Position numbers and translations under genes: made by a program. DNA of 64,000 nt from Pontiella sulfatireligans (lineage in GTDB: Bacteria > Verrucomicrobiota > Kiritimatiellia > Kiritimatiellales > Pontiellaceae): NCBI RefSeq assembly GCF_900890705.1, contig NZ_CAAHFH010000001.1, positions 1,178,001 through 1,242,000 of the forward strand. Reading direction: 5' to 3'. Each line of letters starts with the position of its first letter. The first letter of the stretch is position 1. Below the pieces are notes generated by a model. That model did no database searches and was not told the DNA's origin. It saw only the letters and a list, made by a program, of their open reading frames with translations. Of this stretch, positions 50,820-60,213 are shown piece after piece.

Positions 50820-52324
50820 TTTTTCCCACTCTTTTTCTTGGCAAATCCGTCCAGTTGGCTTTGCTTTATGCCCACGTCGGCCATGACCTGCTTCATCTGA
50901 ATTTCAGCAGACTGGATGATCTCCCTGTACTCCGGGTTGTCATGCACGCTTCGCGTCTGGTTCGGATCGCGCTTGTTGTCGTAGAACTCGATTTCATCCG
51001 AACCATGAAAATGGACCAAGGTAAATTGTTTGGTTCGAATGCCATAATGCTGAGGCTGGTCGACATAGTTGTACCAGATTGCATCACGCCAATCGGGCGG
51101 GGAGCTCCCTTTCAGCAATGGAACCATGCTTCGTCCCTGCATTTTTCCAGGCACGGGAAGATCCGTCATTTCCAGAAGCGTAGGGGCGATGTCCACGTTG
51201 GAGCAAAGATCCTGATTCTCCGTACCTGCCTTGATCATCCTGGGATAGCGGATGAGAAACGGCATCTTCAACGACTCATCGAGAATCAGGCGCTTGTCAT
51301 AGAACCCGTGCTGACCGAGCCAATACCCCTGATCCGCAGTATAGATAATAATCGTCTCTTCCATGAGACCTTCATCTTCAAGATAGTCAATCATGCGCCC
51401 AACATTTTCATCGACTGCGGTTATGCAACGAATATACGTTTTAACCATATGCTGGTAAGCCACCCGCCAGCAGTCGCGTTGGTTCGTTTTTTCATGAGGC
51501 TCCATGTCCTCGACGTGGCGGATATAGTATCCGAATGATTCATTCGGCTTTGGTTTTTTCCCGCCCTTGCTTTTCGGAGTGAGCACCATGTGAAACTTGG
51601 TCCGCTCCAGCATGTAGCGCTTGAGTTTGGAATTTGATGCATCGATGTCTTCATACAACGTCGGCGGTTCCGGAACGGCAACATCCTCCAGCAACTTCAT
51701 ATGGCGAGGCGCGGGATCGTAGGGATGATGCGGAGCCTTGAACTGCAGCATCATGCAGAAGGGCTTGGTCCGATCCCGATCCTGCAACCAGTCCAAGGCC
51801 TTATCGGTATATTTATCGCTGCTATACCCTTTGACCTCTTCCTTGATGCCCCCGGGCCCGTCGTACTTTGGATCAAAATAGGTGCCCTGGCCTTCCACGA
51901 CGCGGTAGTCGTCGAAGCCCTGGGGTTTGGTCTTTATATGCCACTTGCCCACGAGCCACGTCTGGTAGCCGCCCTTCTTCAACTCCTTCGACAACCAGGG
52001 CGACGATGCCTTAATCGCTCCCCCTAGTTTCATAACACCGTTGACGTGGTCGTATTGCCCCGTCATTACGCTCGCCCGGCTTGGCGAGCAGATGGAATTG
52101 TTGCAACACAAGTTCCTGAACAGCATCCCCTCTTTTGCAAGCCGATCAATGTTCGGCGTCTTGGCATAATCCTTCAGCCACGAACCATAGGCGGAAATGG
52201 CTTCCGACGCATGGTCATCGCTGAAAATAAACAGAATATTGGATCGCTTCTGTTCCGCAACTCCACTTAGAGCCGCTCCGGCAACTGCACACATCAGCAT
52301 CCATTTTTTTAATTCATACATCAT
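50816..52324 (-). CDS. Exported S1 sulfatase
   Basis: A 502-residue sulfatase. Signal MCAVAGAALSGVA, SDDHASEA (D36, D37), canonical CSPSR (C79) in NNSICSPSRASVMTGQ. It has GKWHIKTKPQGFDDYRV and TADQGYWLGQHGFYDKR, more like iduronate/choline-type sulfatases (S1_16-like layout) than the two neighbours. It lies 17 bases downstream of the GH29 gene and overlaps the next sulfatase. Confidence 0.93.
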   Translation of the reverse strand: MMYELKKWMLMCAVAGAALSGVAEQKRSNILFIFSDDHASEAISAYGSWLKDYAKTPNIDRLAKEGMLFRNLCCNNSICSPSRASVMTGQYDHVNGVMKLGGAIKASSPWLSKELKKGGYQTWLVGKWHIKTKPQGFDDYRVVEGQGTYFDPKYDGPGGIKEEVKGYSSDKYTDKALDWLQDRDRTKPFCMMLQFKAPHHPYDPAPRHMKLLEDVAVPEPPTLYEDIDASNSKLKRYMLERTKFHMVLTPKSKGGKKPKPNESFGYYIRHVEDMEPHEKTNQRDCWRVAYQHMVKTYIRCITAVDENVGRMIDYLEDEGLMEETIIIYTADQGYWLGQHGFYDKRLILDESLKMPFLIRYPRMIKAGTENQDLCSNVDIAPTLLEMTDLPVPGKMQGRSMVPLLKGSSPPDWRDAIWYNYVDQPQHYGIRTKQFTLVHFHGSDEIEFYDNKRDPNQTRSVHDNPEYREIIQSAEIQMKQVMADVGIKQSQLDGFAKKKSGKK

Positions 52325-52341
52325 AACCTCTCTCGCCTTCC

Positions 52342-53931
52342 TTATTCTGCGACGTTGGAATATCCCACGCCATCCTCTGCCCTTGCAAACGCCTCTTTGT
52401 CGGCCTCTTTGTGAACCGACAACTTGAATCCGTTAAGCTGGAAGCAATAGGCAATTTCATTTGGTTTTTCTATTGGCGGAACAATGACCAGCTGCCGCTT
52501 GTCGTTGATCCGGTAACTGATCGTATCTTCACATCCCAGCAGTTCGATCCAGGCAGCCCCACCCGCGTCATCCACCTTGATAGACTTGACGGTGAATTCC
52601 TTTTCCGGCCATCCCAGAACGACAACATTAACCGTCCTCCCATCCTTGGATTGGGTGAAACGAATATCTTCCTGAGAATAGACCACCTTTTTCTCTTCAT
52701 CGCCTCGACCATTACGCTCGGAAAGTTTTTTATGCGGTTCGCCGTAGACCGTCCACGGCCGCGTATTGTAAACCGCGTCGGCATTGGTGTTCAGCCATTG
52801 CCCTATCTTCTTCAATTCGACAGCCCCCTCCTCCGGGATTGAGCCATCCGGGCGGGGCGGCACGTTGAGCAGAAGCACGCCGTTTTTCGAAACGATATCC
52901 ATCAGAATATCAACCACCCAGTTGGCATCATGCCATTGGCCGTTGAATCTTGGCTGGTAGAACCAGGAGCGCCCAATGGTTCCATCGGTCATCCAGAGGT
53001 TTGGGCGCAGATATTCCGACCGTCCGCGTTCATAGTCCTTGATCCCGCCATAGGGTAGCAGTGCCGCCTCTTTGTGGCCGATGCAGACCTCCTTGCCGTT
53101 CGCGTTCGCCCAGTTATAATAATCGGCAAACATGCGTTGCTGGTATTCCGGAGTAATGCATTTCCGCCCGTCGAGACCAATATCGAACCAGATCATTTCC
53201 GGTTCGTATTGGGTGACGACCTCATTCACCATGCCGAGCCATTGATCGAGATAGCGTTTTGTGGGAAAACCCACGTTCGCATAATTGCCCTTTGAGTCGC
53301 GTTTGATTTCTCGGGGCTCGCCATAAAGCGCCCACGTCTCGGAATCCTTTCCGTCAAACAGGGTGGCCGGAGCGTAGTATCCCCACGTCCAACAGTGATG
53401 GAACGTGGCAATAAACTTCATGCCCCGTTTTTTGTACGCATCCGCGAGCAGACCACTGATATCCTTCTTCGGCCCCATGTTTTTCGCATTCCATTTGGTC
53501 GCCTTGGAATTCCACATGGCGAAGTTGTCATGATGCACCGCAACCGGCCCCGCAAACTTGGCCCCCGCCGCCGCAAAAAGATCCGCCCACTCCTCGGCAT
53601 CGAACTTATGCGCCGTGAACAGGGGACAAAAATCCTTAAACCCGAATTCCAATGGGTCTCCATAGGTCTTTTTGTGGAACTTAAATTGATTCCTTTTGTC
53701 ATTGTACATGTAGGTTGGGTACCCCGCGGCGTTCGCGGCCGCTGCCGGGATGCTCTGAGGGGTCCAGTGGGTGTAAATACCGAACTTGGCATCGGCGAAC
53801 CATTCTGGGCAACGCGGATACTGCTGGATGGATTCCCAGCTAGCCTCGATTCTCTTCCGCTGGGCACTCAGGCAGGAGGCCGTGCCAACCAGACATGCTG
53901 CAACGAAACATGCGACTCTACTTCTTTTCAT
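52342..53931 (-). CDS. Exported GH29 alpha-L-fucosidase
   Basis: A 529-residue GH29 enzyme with a signal peptide (VACFVAACLVGTASCLSA). Conserved elements are present: FADAKFGIYTHWTPQSIPA (HW pair), VAVHHDNFAMWNS (HHD), and the nucleophile D250 in PEMIWFDIGLDG. A beta-sandwich C-terminal domain follows. Exo-alpha-L-fucosidase on fucoidan-like or fucosylated glycan is the natural prediction. In contrast to the 45335 paralogue the fucose-binding His residues are retained. Confidence 0.9.
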   Translation of the reverse strand: MKRSRVACFVAACLVGTASCLSAQRKRIEASWESIQQYPRCPEWFADAKFGIYTHWTPQSIPAAAANAAGYPTYMYNDKRNQFKFHKKTYGDPLEFGFKDFCPLFTAHKFDAEEWADLFAAAGAKFAGPVAVHHDNFAMWNSKATKWNAKNMGPKKDISGLLADAYKKRGMKFIATFHHCWTWGYYAPATLFDGKDSETWALYGEPREIKRDSKGNYANVGFPTKRYLDQWLGMVNEVVTQYEPEMIWFDIGLDGRKCITPEYQQRMFADYYNWANANGKEVCIGHKEAALLPYGGIKDYERGRSEYLRPNLWMTDGTIGRSWFYQPRFNGQWHDANWVVDILMDIVSKNGVLLLNVPPRPDGSIPEEGAVELKKIGQWLNTNADAVYNTRPWTVYGEPHKKLSERNGRGDEEKKVVYSQEDIRFTQSKDGRTVNVVVLGWPEKEFTVKSIKVDDAGGAAWIELLGCEDTISYRINDKRQLVIVPPIEKPNEIAYCFQLNGFKLSVHKEADKEAFARAEDGVGYSNVAE

Positions 53932-53949
53932 ATATGCAACACTTTCAAA

Positions 53950-55437
53950 TTAGTTGACCTTGGCAGCCGCTTGCATAGTCACGTTTGTTTTTTTCTTCTT
54001 CGCCTTGGACTTTTTAGCTCCAAGCTTGTGCCAATAATCCACGGGTTTGTATCCGGCAACATCATATTCCGCACCGCTGTGGCTGTTCTTGGCCGACTTC
54101 AGGAACGCAAGAATCTCCGCGCGCATTTTCTGCGCTTTTTCCGGATACTGCTTCAGGACATTGTGGGATTCCTTCCTGTCCTTCGAAAGGTCGAACAGGT
54201 GATCTTTGGAAGCATCGTTCGACGACTCGATAATCAGCTTGAACTTTCCCTGAACCAAGCAGGCATTATTGCCATGGCGGAACGGAATCGGCTTGGTGTG
54301 CTCCAGTTTCCCGCCGACAAGAATCGGCAAAATATTTTCACCGTCAAGTACACGCTGCTCACAAAGCCCGGCTCCGGCCATGGCGCATACCGTCGGCAAA
54401 TAATCGAGCACCGACATCGGCACATCGATCTTTGATCCCGGCGTGATATGCCCCGGCCACAGCGCCAGCGCCGGTACGCGCACGCCCCCTTCATGGAGAC
54501 TGCGCTTGCGCCCGCTGAATCCTCCGGTACGCCCCGCCCTGCGTGTTTTTGAGCGATCTTTCGGTTCTGACCCCTCCGGCCCGTTGTCGCTGCAGAAAAA
54601 GAGTGCGGTATTATCGGCCACACCCAGTTGTTCCAGTTCAGAACGCAAACGCCCGACCTGATCGTCCACCGCCGTGATGCAGCCATAATAATGCGCGGCT
54701 TCGCCGTGGCCCTCATACATTTTGAGATATTCCGGCCCGGCTTCAACCTCCTCATGCGGAGCGTGGAACCAGACAACCGCCACAAACGGTTTATCTTCTT
54801 TTACGGCGGTTTGAATAAATGGAATCGCACGATCCATCAGTATCCGCGAATCGCAACCCTTTAGATTTTCGGTGGCCACTATGCCGTTTTCAAAATACGG
54901 ATTGTTTTGGTACTGCTTGCCCTCGGTCGGGTTCCAGGTCCGGATGGCCGATTCAGCCACAAAGGATTCATCATAATCACGATCCCACGGCGGAGCATAG
55001 TTGATTTCAGGCTTACGGGCAGCTCCCTTGGCAGACATGGTTTTGCTGAGGGTTCCCAAATGCCATTTCCCGAAATGCCCGGTGGTATAACCCTCCGCTT
55101 TTAACATCCGCGCAATCGTATATTCCTCCTGCGGCAAATGCCCTTGATTCGCTTTCCAGATCCCTAATCGCCAATAATGGCGGCCGGTCAGAAAAGAAGC
55201 CCGAGTCGGAGAACAGACCGGGCCAACCGAATAGAAATGATTCAGCACCGCACCACCTTCGGCCATACGGTCCAGGTTCGGCGTTTTGATGATCTTATTA
55301 CCGTTAAAGCCCGTATCGCCCCACCCCATATCATCACACATCATAAAAACGATATTGGGAGCGGTTGCCGCAAAAGCAATATTCCCGAGCCCGACAACCA
55401 TCCCGATGATAAATGCGCTAAAAAAAGTTCTGTTCAT
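53950..55437 (-). CDS. Exported S1 sulfatase with Lys-rich C-terminus
   Basis: A 495-residue sulfatase with signal peptide (FFSAFIIGMVVGLGNIAFA), CDDMGWGD (D35, D36) and canonical CSPTR (C75). FGKWHLGT and CSDNGPEG are present. The last ~25 residues are strongly basic (GAKKSKAKKKKTNV), which may help hold it to anionic polysaccharide or the cell surface. The ATG at 55437 is chosen because AGGG lies about 8 bases upstream; the longer frame has no good site. Confidence 0.93.
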   Translation of the reverse strand: MNRTFFSAFIIGMVVGLGNIAFAATAPNIVFMMCDDMGWGDTGFNGNKIIKTPNLDRMAEGGAVLNHFYSVGPVCSPTRASFLTGRHYWRLGIWKANQGHLPQEEYTIARMLKAEGYTTGHFGKWHLGTLSKTMSAKGAARKPEINYAPPWDRDYDESFVAESAIRTWNPTEGKQYQNNPYFENGIVATENLKGCDSRILMDRAIPFIQTAVKEDKPFVAVVWFHAPHEEVEAGPEYLKMYEGHGEAAHYYGCITAVDDQVGRLRSELEQLGVADNTALFFCSDNGPEGSEPKDRSKTRRAGRTGGFSGRKRSLHEGGVRVPALALWPGHITPGSKIDVPMSVLDYLPTVCAMAGAGLCEQRVLDGENILPILVGGKLEHTKPIPFRHGNNACLVQGKFKLIIESSNDASKDHLFDLSKDRKESHNVLKQYPEKAQKMRAEILAFLKSAKNSHSGAEYDVAGYKPVDYWHKLGAKKSKAKKKKTNVTMQAAAKVN

Positions 55438-55544
55438 GCCTATTCCCTTAATAACATTTTTTCCATCGAAACACGGCCCTTCGCCATATGATGTCGATGT
55501 TGCCCTTGTTACCTTTCGGAAGCTCTGAACTGGACACGCGTAAG

Positions 55545-55570
55545 CAAAAAAGGCCAATAAATGACCTTTT
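55545..55570 (-). terminator. Terminator hairpin downstream of the GH43/GH117-like gene
   Basis: On the - strand AAAAGGTC and GGCCTTTT pair around ATTTATT, followed by more T (stem runs into TTTTTT). It lies 38 bases after the stop at 55608 and would end that transcript; the sulfatase gene begins again 108 bases later. A second hairpin (next entry) lies between. Confidence 0.6.
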
Positions 55571-55585
55571 ATTGCATTTGATTGC

Positions 55586-55606
55586 CGGGATGCTCAGGAC
55601 ATCCCG
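55586..55606 (-). terminator. Hairpin directly after the GH43/GH117-like stop
   Basis: CGGGATG and CATCCCG form a perfect 7-bp stem around TCCTGAG immediately after the stop codon. With the T-rich hairpin at 55545 it makes a double stop signal; alone it lacks a T-run. Confidence 0.45.
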
Positions 55607-55607
55607 A

Positions 55608-56642
55608 TCAATTCGTCGGCATAAAACCATCGACCGGGCGAATCATAATATAGTCGTGGCGGTATTCTTTGGTTCCGAATGCGGCCAGCAAAGCAACAAC
55701 TTCGCCGGTATCGTTCAGAAATACCTGAGGTCGTTCAACGCGGGTAACCCAATGCTCCGACCCATCCTCCATCGGAACCGGATCTGCCTGGGACCAAACC
55801 GGAATTTTTGAAAACAGCTCGTAATTAATTCCATCCTTGGACGTGTAATATACGACGGCTTTGCCAATCCCCGTCACTTTGCCCATCCAATCGGTGCAGA
55901 TCGCATTGTATTGATTGTTCGCCCACCAGATGGTCGGATCTTCAAGTTCCATATTGTACGGCAGCAGGTTACGCCCCGCGGCAACTTTCTTAAAGGGTCC
56001 CTCGAGGGAAGCTGCTTCATAGGCTCCCATGTAAACCCCATGCCTACCGAGTTCCTTGCTCTCGACCTTGAACTTATGCAAGGCATAGACGCTGCCGTCG
56101 TCCCGAACAAGAACCGCCGGATTGTTTGCTTTCATCGCGATTTTCTTTTCCGAATGCCAGGGTCCGTCAATGTTGTCCGCCCACGAAAACCCGGAGTTTC
56201 CGCCTGGGGTGTGGATGTAATACATCAGAAAACGCTCACCCACCTGCATGACTTTTACGTTATGAAGGCCCTTCTTACCCATCGGGTGGTCCTTAGCCTC
56301 CATCACCACTTCTTTGAACTTGTAGGGTCCGAAGAGCGAATTCGAGGTTGCGCGGATAATGTGGCAGCTTTTCCATGCCTGTTTGTTATCCTTTGCTTCC
56401 AGCTCGTGCGACCAGCGGGAGCAAAACAGGTGATAGGTGTCGCCAACCTTCACGACCGACGGATCCCACAGGCAATAGCCCTCCATCCTAAAAATTGCGG
56501 TCGTTGGGACGGGCTTGAGCGCCGCACGCAGCGGGTTGCTGTCGGAATAACTCATAACCGCATCGTCCGGCAAAGTGATTCCCGCCTGCACGATGGTCGA
56601 CATAAGGGCGCCCGCCATCAGTGGTAGAAATATCTTTTTCAT
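55608..56642 (-). CDS. Exported GH43/GH117-like five-bladed propeller hydrolase
   Basis: A 344-residue protein with signal peptide (KKIFLPLMAGALMSTIVQA). The blades show the clan pattern: GYCLWDPSVVKVGDTYHLFC (first acidic residue), LHNVKVMQVGERFLMYYIHT, NNPAVLVRDDGSVYALHK, NMELEDPTIWWANNQYNAIC (last acidic residue). Such propellers are exo-acting on arabinose, galactose, fucose or anhydrogalactose sugars; the exact family cannot be fixed here. AAGGG lies 5 bases before the ATG at 56642; an earlier ATG at 56699 is less likely. Confidence 0.75.
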   Translation of the reverse strand: MKKIFLPLMAGALMSTIVQAGITLPDDAVMSYSDSNPLRAALKPVPTTAIFRMEGYCLWDPSVVKVGDTYHLFCSRWSHELEAKDNKQAWKSCHIIRATSNSLFGPYKFKEVVMEAKDHPMGKKGLHNVKVMQVGERFLMYYIHTPGGNSGFSWADNIDGPWHSEKKIAMKANNPAVLVRDDGSVYALHKFKVESKELGRHGVYMGAYEAASLEGPFKKVAAGRNLLPYNMELEDPTIWWANNQYNAICTDWMGKVTGIGKAVVYYTSKDGINYELFSKIPVWSQADPVPMEDGSEHWVTRVERPQVFLNDTGEVVALLAAFGTKEYRHDYIMIRPVDGFMPTN

Positions 56643-56756
56643 AAACGCCCTTATGTTTGTTTTATTAACTGCATTCGGGGAACCTGATCTTTGGCTCATC
56701 CAGGCCCTCCACTTCTACAGTCTCAATCAAGACTCAAAGGGGTAACCCGCATACTT

Positions 56757-56964
56757 TTAATATGCAATCGGGCCATGGTCCCCCTGAATCACAATCGGAC
56801 CGCGCTCCGCATCCCCTGCTCGGGAGCAGCTCGGGTAGGACCGGTAACTTCGACATTCGCCTGAACCTTCTGCCCATTGACATGAACGGAAACAAAGCGT
56901 GCATGTTCTGTTTTTTTGCTGCAGCAACGGAGCAAACCACAACGGCACAGATTACAGGTATCAT
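56757..56964 (-). pseudogene. Relic of an exported DUF1080 (3-keto-disaccharide hydrolase-like) gene
   Basis: Three short frames on the - strand together look like a decayed gene: a signal start (MIPVICAVVVCSVAAA), a piece reading VSVHVNGQKVQANVEVTG, and a shifted piece GDAERGPIVIQGDHGPIAY before a stop. GPI-x-LQGDHGPVA-type ends are characteristic of DUF1080 proteins. The core of the domain is missing. DUF1080 genes often neighbour Gfo/Idh oxidoreductases, and one starts just upstream in the transcript here. The call rests on short motifs. Confidence 0.5.
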
Positions 56965-56976
56965 TTTTTTTTCATA

Positions 56977-58335
56977 TCATGATCCAATTCTAAGGTCCTC
57001 TGCACGGAAGCCTTTTCGTGCAGTCAGCTTGAGCAGTTTATCGGCTTCAAGGTTATTGGTGATCCTGCCCTTCCTAATGTCATAATCAACATTCTTCCCG
57101 GTCCGGATTGCCAGCGTTCCCAGAATAATCATCATGCTTAAACGCCCGGCATAATCAAAGTTCGATCCTGGTGCGGCTCCTTCCCCTAAGCACGCCCGGA
57201 CCCATTCTGCAATATGGCCCCCCTTGATCCTTGGATAGGATTTCTTCGGGCGAGCCTCCGGATTCGTCCGAAACTCCTGCCACAGTTCCTCTGGGAAAAG
57301 ACGCGGACTGTCCGGCCGCATACCCGGGTGATAAATAATCCCCTTTGTACCCACCAACATGAGACCGCCTTCGGCATTGAGCTCGAATTCTCCAAAAGAT
57401 TCAGGCACCGCAGGACGCTTCGGTCCTTCATACCAGGTCATGGGAATCACCCGGCCTGTTTTTTTCTGTTTACAAAAATATTTCACAACCGATCCCGATG
57501 GCGTAAAGATCGGATTCACGTGATCCACCTCGACTTCAACCTTATGGGGAATCTGAAGATCCAGCGACCAGAACGGCGTATCCAGGGTATGACATCCAAT
57601 ATCCCCCAGACCGCCCATACCAAAGGACCACCACCCCCGCCAATATCGATTATGGTACACCTTAGAGGCATACGGCGGCGCATCCGCTACAGGCCCGACC
57701 CAAAGATCCCAGTCAAAACCTTCTGGAACCGGTTCGGCAAGTGGATACTCCATTCTTTCCGGCATAAAGCCGGCCCCCCTCTCAGGACGGTTTGTCCAGG
57801 CAACAACTTCCTTTACCTCTCCAATGAGCCCGGCCTCATACCATTCCCGGATTAATCGGATTCCTTCAAATGCATGCCCCTGATTACCCATCTGAGTAAC
57901 CAGCCCTCGCTTTTGGGCCTCCCTCACCATAATCCGAACCTCTTCGGCCGTATGCGCCAGCGGTTTCTGCACATACACATGCTTGTTCATCTGCATGGCC
58001 ATCATCGCAATCGGGAAATGAGTGTGATCAGGAGTAGAAACACTCACAGCATCAATATCCCCCTTCAACTCCCGCAGCATGATCCTGAAATCGGTAAAAG
58101 TCTTGGCATCGGGGCAGATCTTTGTTTTGGCCCTGCGTATGGCCTCTGAATCAAGATCACAGATTCCGACAATCTCAACGGAGCGACTTGCAAGATTTCG
58201 AAGATCGTTAAACCCCATCCCGCCGACACCTACACAGGCAACACGTAGTTTAGCGTTCTGTTGTGCCGCCGCTTTCAGCGAGGGCAGAAACAGTGCTCCG
58301 GCTGCCGTTGTTCCAATAAAATTCTTACGATTCAT
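56977..58335 (-). CDS. Gfo/Idh/MocA family oxidoreductase, exported
   Basis: A 452-residue NAD(P)-dependent oxidoreductase. An N-terminal Tat-like signal (MNRKNFIGTTAAGALFLPSL) is followed by the Rossmann GVGGMGFND motif, the VSVSTPDHTHFPIA strand and VYVQKPLAHT with the catalytic Lys. The C-terminal beta-sheet domain is complete. Exported Gfo/Idh proteins are common in PVC glycan loci; possible roles are oxidation or epimerisation of released sugars. GGAG lies 6 bases before ATG at 58335. Transcription order: the 58362 gene, then this one, then the DUF1080 relic. Confidence 0.9.
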   Translation of the reverse strand: MNRKNFIGTTAAGALFLPSLKAAAQQNAKLRVACVGVGGMGFNDLRNLASRSVEIVGICDLDSEAIRRAKTKICPDAKTFTDFRIMLRELKGDIDAVSVSTPDHTHFPIAMMAMQMNKHVYVQKPLAHTAEEVRIMVREAQKRGLVTQMGNQGHAFEGIRLIREWYEAGLIGEVKEVVAWTNRPERGAGFMPERMEYPLAEPVPEGFDWDLWVGPVADAPPYASKVYHNRYWRGWWSFGMGGLGDIGCHTLDTPFWSLDLQIPHKVEVEVDHVNPIFTPSGSVVKYFCKQKKTGRVIPMTWYEGPKRPAVPESFGEFELNAEGGLMLVGTKGIIYHPGMRPDSPRLFPEELWQEFRTNPEARPKKSYPRIKGGHIAEWVRACLGEGAAPGSNFDYAGRLSMMIILGTLAIRTGKNVDYDIRKGRITNNLEADKLLKLTARKGFRAEDLRIGS

Positions 58336-58361
58336 AAATATCTCCAAATTGATTAACACCG

Positions 58362-60191
58362 CTATTCAGCAAACACGCCGATCTCCGATAAGCCCAGGGT
58401 TTTAGTTTTAGACTTCCGATACGACGTCAGGCCGATAAACTTAACCCAATCGACCTTTCTAGGCTCAAACGAAATTTCCAATCCGTAGCAATATCCGAAG
58501 AGCGGGAGACTACGGTCTACATGAATGAATGTACCATCGCTGAAAAGCAATAAGCCCGACGTAACCTGGCCGCGCCCGGCGAAGCGGTTGAATAGCACAA
58601 TTCTGCCCACGGTCTGCTTCTTTTCCCACTTGAGCTTCAACCAGCCTCCCGCATTTTCGTTCAGTGCCGCCCACCCTTCAGACTCTATTTTTCCGTCCAC
58701 AGCAGCCTCTGCTGAAGTGCCGGGTAATGTGGAACTAACGGAAACCTGCGCAGTCCCGGCTATACTCTTTTCCAGAATATCCGGATCACGTTTATCGACT
58801 GGTTCCGGAACCAGTTCCCCCTTCGAGAGAAATCTGATCTGGTGCAGACTCAATCCATACCTGCCGCCTTCCGGCTTTACGCCGAACTTATGTCCATTTC
58901 TGCCCATGCTGAAATTTGCAGAATGGCACAGCCACGCCGTTTTACCGTCGTCGCCGATGAATTTACTGGGGAAATTCAGAAAATAGGATTGCTCCCCGAA
59001 GTTTTCCAGATATGTGATAATCCGCCACGGGCCTGTGAGTTCATCCGCCTCAAGGATATATGAGTCCATTTCCGCAACCGTCGGCCAGCCGTCGGTTACG
59101 CACATAATATATTTCTTCAGTGGAGGGAAATAGGACACCGTCACACACCCCATGTTGTTATTCCATTCAAGCAGGGGCTTTAAATCGTCAAAATCACGGC
59201 TCCAGACGGGATTTCCCTCCGCATCATGACCGCCAAAAAACTCGTATGCGTTCACGTCGTTAATCGTTTCCGGCGAAGGTGTAACCCTCGCGAGATAAAT
59301 TTGATCGGCCGATATCCAGCTTAAATTTGCATGTTTGCACCCCGCATCTCCCGGGCATTGTTCGGCAATCTCATACGCCTGCCCGGTCTTGGGCTTTATA
59401 CACGGGCGCGGCTTAGGATCGTCATCAACAGCACCCATCGCGACCAGATAGGCTTTCCCATCCGGGGAATACTGCATGTTTTTGCCGAAATCGACGAAAT
59501 GAGGAGCACCCATCTTTACCGCGCCCCCCAGCTTTTTGGGCTCTGGGAACAGCGGATCGGCTGGAGTCAGCGGCGAAGGGGCCCAGGTCCTGCCATAATC
59601 ATGGGAGATCTGGAATCCCGGCAACGGCCCTAGAACAGGCCAGTTGTATGAAAACCCATTGTGCTTCGGATTGGCAAACTGGTTAGAATAGCCTGAAGTC
59701 AGACAGTAAGTACCGTAATACCATACGCCATCATGAACCAGCGATCCCGCAGGATAACGCCCCTGAAAAGGTAAGGCGCTTGCGACTTTGGGCGGGGATG
59801 GATTTGTAATGATAAGGTTGAGTGGATCATCACCAATCATAACCGCATGCCCGGTAGTGGCCTTTTCTCCTCTGCCGCTGAAAGACCAGGAAATCAGATC
59901 ATCTGTGCACCCGTCGGTCCACGGGGAATAGAGATTTCCATCGTCGGCCCATGACGGATAAAACGTATCCCCGGTCAGATAATCACTGAACTCACCTGTA
60001 ATATAGATCCGATCGAAGAGTTCCGATTTTTCAAAGGGACAGTCTTCTGGGACTTCCGATTTCCAAACATATCCATCAGGTATATGCCGGGGATGCTTTA
60101 CAAGCCTGTACTGAACGGCCTCCTCTTTTGCTGCACACACAACCGCGGGCAAAATGATCGAAATGAACACCTTGCTTATATTATTCATCAT
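58362..60191 (-). CDS. Exported propeller-type protein with C-terminal F5/8 domain
   Basis: A 609-residue protein with a signal peptide (KVFISIILPAVVCA). Residues about 75-440 show blade-like repeats (LYSPWTDGCTDDLISWSFSG, YPAGSLVHDGVWYYGTYCLT, MQYSPDGKAYLVAMGAVDDD, WNNNMGCVTVSYFPPLKKYI), close to DUF4185/glycosidase-like propellers. Residues about 470-609 form an F5/8-like module (SSTLPGTSAEAAVDGKIESE, LKLKWEKKQTVGRIVLFNR). It may be a glycan hydrolase with a binding domain; activity is not assigned. GGAAG lies upstream of ATG at 60191. Confidence 0.7.
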   Translation of the reverse strand: MMNNISKVFISIILPAVVCAAKEEAVQYRLVKHPRHIPDGYVWKSEVPEDCPFEKSELFDRIYITGEFSDYLTGDTFYPSWADDGNLYSPWTDGCTDDLISWSFSGRGEKATTGHAVMIGDDPLNLIITNPSPPKVASALPFQGRYPAGSLVHDGVWYYGTYCLTSGYSNQFANPKHNGFSYNWPVLGPLPGFQISHDYGRTWAPSPLTPADPLFPEPKKLGGAVKMGAPHFVDFGKNMQYSPDGKAYLVAMGAVDDDPKPRPCIKPKTGQAYEIAEQCPGDAGCKHANLSWISADQIYLARVTPSPETINDVNAYEFFGGHDAEGNPVWSRDFDDLKPLLEWNNNMGCVTVSYFPPLKKYIMCVTDGWPTVAEMDSYILEADELTGPWRIITYLENFGEQSYFLNFPSKFIGDDGKTAWLCHSANFSMGRNGHKFGVKPEGGRYGLSLHQIRFLSKGELVPEPVDKRDPDILEKSIAGTAQVSVSSTLPGTSAEAAVDGKIESEGWAALNENAGGWLKLKWEKKQTVGRIVLFNRFAGRGQVTSGLLLFSDGTFIHVDRSLPLFGYCYGLEISFEPRKVDWVKFIGLTSYRKSKTKTLGLSEIGVFAE

Positions 60192-60213
60192 CTTTTTTTA
60201 CTTCCTGCCAAAT

